NCBI GenBank assembly: GCA_035625025.1
Contig: DASPQJ010000035.1
Coordinates: forward strand, 1-20,009
DNA length: 20,009 bases
Source: Bog-793 sp035625025
Lineage (GTDB): Bacteria; Actinomycetota; Acidimicrobiia; Acidimicrobiales; Bog-793
Reading direction: 5' to 3'
Each line of letters opens with the position of its first letter. The stretch's first letter is position 1. The notes under the pieces are model-generated. The model searched no databases and was not told the origin of the DNA. It saw only the letters and a list, made by a program, of their open reading frames with translations. A program made the position numbers and the translations under genes. Below, in pieces: positions 14,646 through 20,009 of the stretch.

Positions 14646-15254
14646 GTGACCGCCGGCGGGGGATTCCGCCACCTCGACGAGCACGGCCGGGCCTCGATGG
14701 TCGATGTGCTCTCGAAGCCCCCGACCTACCGGGTCGCCCGCGCCTCGTGCCGGGTCCGGACGAGTTCCGCCGGCTTGCGGTTGCTGCGCGGCGCGGCCGG
14801 CGCCGACAGCGTCTCGACGGCCCGTACGGCCGGACTGGAGGGCGCCAAACGCACGCCGGCGCTCATCCCCCTCTGCCATCCGATCCGGCTCGATTCGGTC
14901 CTGGTCGACATCTCGATCGGCAAGGCCGGGGTGACGATCACCGCGACCGCCCGGACGGTCGAACGGACCGGTGTCGAGATGGAGGCGCTCACCGCCTGTG
15001 CCTGCGCCGCTTTGAGCATCGTGCGGACCGTTCTGTCCGTCGACCCGGGGGCGTGCCTCGACGACCTCGTGCTGGTGCACAAGTCCGGGGGACGATCGGG
15101 CACTTGGAACCGCGGGCGCGACGCCCTGTCTCTTCCACCCGGCTCGGTGCCGGCCGACGAGGGTCGGCACCCGGGTCCTCACGCCTCGGGGCGTCCGGGT
15201 GGGCGGCCTGGCGCGGGACCTCCTCCCCGTCACAGGGGCGGCCGCGCCTCCTAG
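14646..15254 (+). CDS. moaC: Cyclic pyranopterin monophosphate synthase MoaC
   Basis: MoaC converts the MoaA product to cPMP. Family blocks are all present: FRHLDEHGRASMVDV, GAKRTPALIPLCHPIRL with the catalytic-region lysine, RTGVEMEALTACACAAL, and LVHKSGGRSGTW, where most family members end. This frame continues for about 50 more residues rich in Gly, Pro and Arg (residues 153-202), reaching the stop codon that touches the opposing mocA stop. The extension has no recognisable domain and may reflect loss of the original stop. GTG 14646 is the only start near the conserved N-terminus. A GGAGGGG lies about 30 bases upstream, too far to act on it, so initiation is unclear. It is divergent from mogA across 148 bp. 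Confidence 0.93.
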   Translation: MTAGGGFRHLDEHGRASMVDVLSKPPTYRVARASCRVRTSSAGLRLLRGAAGADSVSTARTAGLEGAKRTPALIPLCHPIRLDSVLVDISIGKAGVTITATARTVERTGVEMEALTACACAALSIVRTVLSVDPGACLDDLVLVHKSGGRSGTWNRGRDALSLPPGSVPADEGRHPGPHASGRPGGRPGAGPPPRHRGGRAS

Positions 15255-15877
15255 GCCGAGAATCCCCGCGCCAGGCGCCGCAGGTCGGCGGGAGTATCGA
15301 TGTCGTCGGGCGCGCCGACGTCGTCGCAGTCGACGAGCGTCACGAGCTCGGGCCGCGCCCGCAGGAGCGCCCGGGCGCCCCGGTCGCCGACGGCGTGCTC
15401 GACGACCTCGTCCCACAGGGAGCGGTCGAGCAGGACCGGCGTGCGGCCCCGGCCCTGGTAGGCGGCGACCGCGGCGCGCGCGCCGTCCCGCCAGGCGGCT
15501 GTCAGGCGGCCGACGAGGGCGGGAGTGACGAACGGCTGGTCGACCAGCGTGACGAGGGCCGCCCCGGCGCCGACGTCTGCCGCGGCCGCGAGGCCGACCC
15601 GCAGGGACCCGCCCATGCCCTCCGCCCAGGTCTCGTTCACGACGACGGCGTCGGCGAGCGCGCATTCCCGTCGGACCTCGGAAGCGGCCGCGCCGAGCAC
15701 CACGACGACGGGTCGGCAGCCGCCGTCCGCGAGAGTGCGGAGCGCCCGCGCGACGAGGGTCTGACCCGCGAGCATCGCGAGGGCCTTGGGTCCACCGAAT
15801 TTGCGGCCTTCCCCGGCCGCCAGCACGATGCCGGCGACTTCGCCGGGAGATGGCGGCCGGGCGTTGCTCCGCTCCAC
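15251..15877 (-). CDS. mocA: MocA/MobA-like molybdenum cofactor nucleotidyltransferase
   Basis: A 208-residue NTP-transferase of the MobA/MocA superfamily. The nucleotide-binding loop is GIVLAAGEGRKFGGPKAL (residues 16-33), followed by VVVLGAAASEV, the metal-binding LVDQPFVT, RTPVLLDRSLWDEVV, and VGDRGARALLR. MocA-type proteins add CMP to molybdopterin for xanthine dehydrogenase-family enzymes, and one such enzyme lies 2 kb away, so CTP use is inferred; GTP (MobA) cannot be excluded, and the usual GHPVL reads RTPVL. GTG 15877 is preferred because GGAAAGG lies nine bases upstream and the length then matches the family; ATG 15955 and GTG 16027 are longer options. It converges on moaC, sharing the stop tetranucleotide CTAG, and diverges from ade. 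Confidence 0.82.
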   Translation of the reverse strand: MERSNARPPSPGEVAGIVLAAGEGRKFGGPKALAMLAGQTLVARALRTLADGGCRPVVVVLGAAASEVRRECALADAVVVNETWAEGMGGSLRVGLAAAADVGAGAALVTLVDQPFVTPALVGRLTAAWRDGARAAVAAYQGRGRTPVLLDRSLWDEVVEHAVGDRGARALLRARPELVTLVDCDDVGAPDDIDTPADLRRLARGFSA

Positions 15878-16044
15878 CGTCGCGCGCCTTTCCAACTCGC
15901 GGTCGACCTGGAGAGTACTGATCCCCTTCGGCACCGTGTCGTTTCCGAAGCGCATCGCTTCGGTTCGGCGGCGCCGGTTCCGGGGTGATCGCGCCGCCGC
16001 GGCGCCGCAACCGTCAGGTTCCGCCACCGATGGCGCTCAACGGC

Positions 16045-16058
16045 CGTTCGGGAGAACG
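16045..16058. promoter_or_regulatory. Short inverted repeat in the mocA-ade divergent region
   Basis: CGTTC-GGGA-GAACG is a perfect 5-base inverted repeat at the position of the -35 region for the ade promoter, where a repressor could act. It is the reverse of the actinobacterial SOS arrangement (GAAC-N4-GTTC), so LexA is not proposed. The rest of 15878-16079 shows no gene. Confidence 0.25.
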
Positions 16059-16066
16059 CGGCCGCC

Positions 16067-16072
16067 TAGAGT
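16067..16072 (+). promoter_or_regulatory. -10 box of a probable leaderless promoter for ade
   Basis: TAGAGT is followed by seven bases and GTG 16080. This start includes the conserved RTLAVARGDEPADLLIKGG, which the next GTG (16116) would cut into, so the promoter position and protein homology agree on a leaderless transcript. Confidence 0.4.
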
Positions 16073-16079
16073 CTTTCCT

Positions 16080-17804
16080 GTGTTGCCACGAAGGGGTTCA
16101 CCGCGCACACTGGCCGTGGCACGGGGAGACGAGCCCGCTGACCTGTTGATCAAAGGGGGCCGGGTCTTCGTCCCCGGCACCCGGGAGTGGATCGAGACCG
16201 ACCTCGCCGTCGCCGATGGGGTGGTCGCCGGCTGGGGTCCCCACGACGCGGTCGAGGTGGTCGACGTCGCCGGGGCCTGCCTGACGGCGGGCTTCATCGA
16301 CCCGCACATGCACCTCGAGTCGACGAAGCTCTGGGTGGATGAGTTCGTGCGGGCTGTCATGCCCCACGGGACGACGGCTGTCGCCGCCGATCCGCACGAG
16401 ATCGCCAACGTTTTCGGCGTGCCCGGGGTGGTGGCCCTCGCCGAGGCGGCGCGAGACCTGCCGTTCACGTTCGGCATCTGCGCCTCGAGCTGCGTGCCGG
16501 CGTCCCCGTTCGAGAGCCCGGCCGCGGTGCTCGACCACGGCAAGCTGGTGGAACTGCTCGAGGAGCACGGCGCGATCGGCATCGCCGAGGTGATGGACTT
16601 CCCGGGGGTCATCCGCGGCGACCCGGAGGTGCTCGCCAAGATTGCCGCCGCGGGCAGCCGCCGGGTCGACGGACACGCCCCGGGGATCCGCGGCCGCCAG
16701 CTCGACGCCTACCTCGCGGCCGGCGTGGAGTCCGACCACGAGTGCACCGATTTGGCCGAGGCCGACGAGAAGCGCCGCAAGGGAATGTGGATCTTCGTTC
16801 GGGAAGGTTCGGCGTCGCGCAACCTGGCGGAGCTGGTGCCGACGGTCCTCGCCCACGGCACCGCCCGCCTCGCGCTCTGCACGGACGACCGGGAGCCGGA
16901 CACCCTGGTCCGCGAGGGCCATGTCAACGACTGCGTCCGGCTCGCCGTCGCGGCCGGCGTCCGGGTGGAGGACGCCCTCGTCCTCGCCACCGCCAACCCG
17001 GCCGACTACCACCGCTTCGACCATCTCGGCTGGCTGGCCCCCGGTTACCAGGCCGACGTGCTCTGTTTCGACGATCTGGCGAGCTTCGAGCCGGTCCGGG
17101 TGTGGCAGGCCGGCCGACTCGTGGCGGTCGACGGCCGGATTGTCCCCGGAGTCGTGCCGAGCGGCCCGGCGCCGGACTGGATGTTCCAGTCCGTGCACCT
17201 CGCGGACCTCCCGGGCAGGGAGGCCTTCGAGATCGTTCCGCCCGCGGGCGGCAAGGCCCGCGTGATCGGCGTCGAATCGCGCTCGTTGTCGACGCGCAAC
17301 CTCGTCGTCGACCTGACTGATCCGGGACAGGTCGTGGCCCGCATCGGGGCGGTCGAGCGCCATCAGCACACCGGACGGATCGGTCTCGGCTACGTCATCG
17401 GCTTCGGTCTCGTCCGCGGGGCCATCGCCTCGACCGTGGCCCACGACGCCCACAACTGCATGGTGGTGGGGGCGCGCGACGGGACCGGCCCGGCCGAGAT
17501 GGCGGCCGCGGTGGCGCGGCTCGTCGAGATCGGCGGTGGACAGGTCGCGGTGCTCGACGGGCGGGTCATCGGCGAGGTGCGGCTGCCGATCGGCGGGTTG
17601 ATGAGCGACAAGGGCGCGATCGAGGTCGCGGGGGAGGTCAAGCAGCTCTCCGAGGTGGTTTCGGCCCGTCTCGGGTTGACGATCGAGGCGCCGTTCATGC
17701 AGCTGAGCTTTCTCGGGCTCACGGTGATACCGGAGCTGCGGCTGACCGACCGGGGCTTGTTCGACGTCAACGGCTTCTGCCTGGTCGACGTCGCAGTCGC
17801 TTGA
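16080..17804 (+). CDS. ade: Adenine deaminase
   Basis: This amidohydrolase converts adenine to hypoxanthine and ammonia. The 574-residue length fits the Bacillus AdeC type. Visible motifs are LAVARGDEPADLLIKGGRV at the start, the metal-binding GFIDPHMHLES (H76, H78), DPHEIANVFG (104-113), the metal-ligand Glu region IGIAEVMDFPGV, HAPGIRGRQLDAYLAAG, ESDHEC, CTDDREPDTL, and the C-terminal STVAHDAHNCMVVG and GLMSDKGAIEVA. All metal-site motifs appear intact. GTG 16080 is chosen on homology and a -10 box seven bases before it. The gene ends in an intrinsic terminator and faces a molybdenum hydroxylase whose likely substrate is its product hypoxanthine, suggesting a purine salvage or degradation module. 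Confidence 0.93.
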   Translation: MLPRRGSPRTLAVARGDEPADLLIKGGRVFVPGTREWIETDLAVADGVVAGWGPHDAVEVVDVAGACLTAGFIDPHMHLESTKLWVDEFVRAVMPHGTTAVAADPHEIANVFGVPGVVALAEAARDLPFTFGICASSCVPASPFESPAAVLDHGKLVELLEEHGAIGIAEVMDFPGVIRGDPEVLAKIAAAGSRRVDGHAPGIRGRQLDAYLAAGVESDHECTDLAEADEKRRKGMWIFVREGSASRNLAELVPTVLAHGTARLALCTDDREPDTLVREGHVNDCVRLAVAAGVRVEDALVLATANPADYHRFDHLGWLAPGYQADVLCFDDLASFEPVRVWQAGRLVAVDGRIVPGVVPSGPAPDWMFQSVHLADLPGREAFEIVPPAGGKARVIGVESRSLSTRNLVVDLTDPGQVVARIGAVERHQHTGRIGLGYVIGFGLVRGAIASTVAHDAHNCMVVGARDGTGPAEMAAAVARLVEIGGGQVAVLDGRVIGEVRLPIGGLMSDKGAIEVAGEVKQLSEVVSARLGLTIEAPFMQLSFLGLTVIPELRLTDRGLFDVNGFCLVDVAVA

Positions 17805-17811
17805 ACCGCGG

Positions 17812-17832
17812 GCCGAGTGCCCTCGGCTTTTT
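17812..17832 (+). terminator. Intrinsic terminator of ade
   Basis: GCCGAG and CTCGGC form a perfect stem around the loop TGCC, followed directly by TTTTT. It starts eight bases after the ade stop, and its T-run overlaps the stop codon of the opposing hydroxylase gene. It is the only classical terminator I found in the window. Confidence 0.75.
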
Positions 17833-20009
17833 AGCCCGCCTCGTGCCGTGACGGGCGGGTCGTGGCGACGGGCGCCGGCATCGGGAGGGTCGCGCGCCAG
17901 ACTCCGTCGAGATCGTGGAGGCAGCTCGCGACGGCGCCGGCCGTGGGCACAAGGCCGATCTCGCCGATCCCCTTGATGCCGTAGGGCGCGCGCGGCTGGG
18001 GCTCCTCGACGAGCACGACGGCGATCGGGGGGACGTCCTGCGGGCGCAGGATGCCGAGGCTGCGCAAAGTCATGTTGCGGGGCCGACCGGACTCGTCAGC
18101 GGGGAAGTCCTCCGACAGGGCGTAGCCGAGTCCCATGTGCACCGCACCCTGGATCTGGCCCTCGCAAGCGAGCGGGTTGACCGCCCGCCCGACGTCGTGC
18201 ACGGCGAGCACGTTCTCGATCCGACCGCTGCCGCGGTCCATGACGACGAGCTGGGCGGCGTAGGAGAAGGCGGCGTGGACCGTCGGGTGGGTCAGTCCCT
18301 CGGCAAGCGAGTTGGTCCAGTCGACGCGGTATTCCCCCTCGTAGTCGACGTTCGGCCGGCGGCCGTCGGCGTCGGCGCGCCGGCAGGCGTCGGCGATGGC
18401 GCCGGCGCCCATGAGGGTCCCCCGCGAACCGGTCGTCTGCCCGGCGCCGAGCTCGCGCGAGGTGTCGACCGTGACCCGCACCCTCGCGGCCTCGACGCCC
18501 AGCTCCTCCACGACGACCTGCCGGGCGACGGTGTGGATCCCCTGTCCCATCTCGCTCCAGCAGTGGCGGACCTCGACGTCGCCGTCGGCCCGGAAGCGCA
18601 CGACGGCCCTGGCCACCTCGAGCACCCCGTTGCCGAGCCCGGCGTTTTTCAACCCGAGGCCGAGTCCGACCGCCTTGTCGGCGGCGACCGCGGCGTCGAA
18701 CGCCGGTTTGATGGCTTCGAGGCACGCCATCGCGCCGCGACACCCGGCGTCCATCACCTGCCCGGGACCCCAGACGGCGCCCGGCGTGACGACGTTGCGC
18801 GCTCGGATCTCCCAGCCGCTGATTCCGACCTTCTCGGCGAGGCGGTCCATCACGCCTTCCATGGCGAACTGGGCCTGATTGGCGCCGAAGCCGCGGAAGG
18901 CGCCGCAGACGGGGTTGTTCGTGCGCACGGCGACGGCTTCGACCTCGATCGTCGGAATCGCGTAGGGGCCGGAGGCGTGACCGGCGGCCCGTTCCAGCAC
19001 ATGCTGACCGACCGAGGCGTACGGCCCGGTGTCGCTGAGGAGGAGGGCTTTCACTCCCGTGAGCCGGCCCGCCGCGTCACAGCCAGCCCAGTACTCCAGC
19101 CGGAAGGGGTGGCGCTTCGGGTGGAGGAGGAGGGATTCCTCACGCGACAAGGTGCACTTCACGGGGCGTCGCAGCAACCACGCGGCGAGTGCCGTCTGGG
19201 CCTGGTTCGACATGTCCTCCTTGCCCCCGAACGCGCCGCCGTTGGAGACCTGCTCGACGACGACGCGCGACTCGGGAACGGCGAGGACGGAGGCGATCTG
19301 GCGGCGGTCGTCCCAGATGCCCTGGCCTCCCGAGAAGACCTGCAGCGTGCCGTCTTCTCGGGGAACGGCGAGGGTCGACTCGGGCTCGAGGAAGGCATGT
19401 TCGACGCGTTGGGTCGAAAAGACCTCGTGCACGGTGTGGACGGCGGAGCCGAGCGCCGCGGCGACGTCGCCGCGGCGGTAGGCGAAGCGGCAGAGCGCGT
19501 TGCCCCGCAACTGCCAGGCGGCGTCCTCGCCGTCGGCGAGGGCCGCGACGGGATCGGTGAGCGGCCGCAGCGGGCGGTACTCCACGCGGACCTGACCGGC
19601 GGCCCGCCGCGCCGCCTGGCGCGAGTCGGCGACGACCAGCGCGAGGACGTCGCCGAGATAGGAGGTGCAGCCGCCTTCGGGGATGAACACCGGCCAGTCC
19701 GTGTCGGCTATCCCGACGCGCAGCTCTCCCGGAACGTCGGCGGCGGTGAAGACCGCCTCGACCCCGGGCTGGGCGCGGGCGAAGGCGGTGTCGAGGCGCA
19801 CGACGACGGCCCGGGCGTGCGCGGCGAGCACCAGCGCGCCGTGCAGCATCCCGGGCACCCGCAGGTCGTCCACGTAACCGTGGTCGCCGAGAGACCGCGC
19901 CAGGCCCTCGTAGCGCGCCGCGCGCGCACCGATCCCTCCCATCGTCTCGACGCGAGGGGTCTTGTCGCTTGCGAGCACCTCGACGGCGTCGAGGATCTTT
20001 GCGTATCCC
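17831..20009 (-). CDS. Molybdenum hydroxylase resembling selenium-dependent xanthine dehydrogenase (N-terminus beyond window edge)
   Basis: The visible 725 residues hold the complete molybdopterin-binding part of a xanthine dehydrogenase-family enzyme. The first visible residues GYAKILDAVEV match the end of a 2Fe-2S domain (usually CTGYxxIxxAV), so the protein is probably an iron-sulfur plus molybdenum fusion. Motifs: DDLRVPGMLHGALV, EHAFLEPEST, GGAFGGKEDMSNQAQ (about nt 19247-19201), HPKRHPFRLEYWAG, GAFRGFGANQAQFAMEG (18909-18860), WSEMGQGIHTVARQ, and GIKGIGEIGLVPTAG with the catalytic Glu (17985-17930). The HPKRHP, GHASGPY and FGANQAQ wording resembles the selenium-dependent xanthine dehydrogenases known from clostridia. 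Oxidation of hypoxanthine or xanthine is inferred from family and from the adjacent adenine deaminase. Selenium use cannot be read from sequence, as it is a labile ligand and not selenocysteine. No FAD subunit is visible. Confidence 0.85.
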   Translation of the reverse strand, partial: GYAKILDAVEVLASDKTPRVETMGGIGARAARYEGLARSLGDHGYVDDLRVPGMLHGALVLAAHARAVVVRLDTAFARAQPGVEAVFTAADVPGELRVGIADTDWPVFIPEGGCTSYLGDVLALVVADSRQAARRAAGQVRVEYRPLRPLTDPVAALADGEDAAWQLRGNALCRFAYRRGDVAAALGSAVHTVHEVFSTQRVEHAFLEPESTLAVPREDGTLQVFSGGQGIWDDRRQIASVLAVPESRVVVEQVSNGGAFGGKEDMSNQAQTALAAWLLRRPVKCTLSREESLLLHPKRHPFRLEYWAGCDAAGRLTGVKALLLSDTGPYASVGQHVLERAAGHASGPYAIPTIEVEAVAVRTNNPVCGAFRGFGANQAQFAMEGVMDRLAEKVGISGWEIRARNVVTPGAVWGPGQVMDAGCRGAMACLEAIKPAFDAAVAADKAVGLGLGLKNAGLGNGVLEVARAVVRFRADGDVEVRHCWSEMGQGIHTVARQVVVEELGVEAARVRVTVDTSRELGAGQTTGSRGTLMGAGAIADACRRADADGRRPNVDYEGEYRVDWTNSLAEGLTHPTVHAAFSYAAQLVVMDRGSGRIENVLAVHDVGRAVNPLACEGQIQGAVHMGLGYALSEDFPADESGRPRNMTLRSLGILRPQDVPPIAVVLVEEPQPRAPYGIKGIGEIGLVPTAGAVASCLHDLDGVWRATLPMPAPVATTRPSRHEAG

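Noticed and set aside
13173..16010. A 945-codon open frame on the minus strand opposite moaA, moaD and moaC
   Set aside because: Its translation is Arg/Pro/Gly-rich and lies opposite or out of frame with well-conserved genes; long antisense frames are expected at this GC content.
16045..16058. LexA (SOS) box
   Set aside because: The arms are in the order GTTC-N4-GAAC, opposite to the actinobacterial GAAC-N4-GTTC box.
1..20009. CRISPR array, tRNA or rRNA genes, insertion sequences
   Set aside because: Intergenic regions were read for regularly spaced repeats, clover-leaf patterns and transposase motifs; none were seen.

Overview
The window is about 20 kb of GC-rich, densely coded DNA. Frequent GTG/TTG starts, TANNNT -10 boxes placed 6-7 nt from a start codon (leaderless transcripts), a PadR regulator and an Ig/FN3-like secreted protein ('TVNPNG' repeats) suggest an actinobacterium, perhaps from a poorly studied lineage such as Acidimicrobiia or Thermoleophilia. 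That assignment is inference from style; no rRNA or marker gene is present.

Layout. (1) 1-568: the N-terminal third of formate-tetrahydrofolate ligase (fhs), minus strand, cut by the left edge. (2) 569-4527: a molybdate/tungstate uptake locus: a frameshifted relic of a molbindin (Mop/TOBE) domain, a PadR-type regulator, a near-perfect palindrome directly before the next gene, a periplasmic-type binding protein, and one polypeptide that fuses the ABC permease to its ATPase. (3) 4786-6021: threonine dehydratase (ilvA), minus. (4) 6442-7725: a secreted repeat protein, minus, preceded by a decayed reading frame. (5) 8612-10171: a PAS-GAF-HD-GYP signalling protein. (6) 10172-11416: about 1.2 kb with no convincing gene. 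(7) 11431-15877: molybdenum cofactor genes moeA-moaA-moaD (+), mogA/moaB (-), moaC (+) and a MocA-like nucleotidyltransferase (-). (8) 16080-20009: adenine deaminase (+) facing a molybdenum hydroxylase resembling selenium-dependent xanthine dehydrogenases (-), cut by the right edge.

How it fits together. Most of the window can be read as one molybdenum programme: import of the oxyanion (modA, fused modBC), synthesis of molybdopterin (moaA, moaC, moaD), metal insertion (mogA, moeA), probable nucleotide attachment (mocA), and an enzyme that uses the cofactor. Adenine deaminase makes hypoxanthine, the substrate expected for the adjacent hydroxylase, so the right end looks like a purine-oxidation module. 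moaE, moeB and the FAD subunit of the hydroxylase are not in the window.

Notable architecture: from moeA rightwards the transcription units alternate + - + - + -. Two of the convergent pairs end on a shared CTAG that supplies a TAG stop to both strands, and the third pair is separated by a 26-bp gap holding an intrinsic terminator. Three stretches (0.7-1.0, 7.7-8.2 and 10.2-11.4 kb) look like decayed coding DNA.
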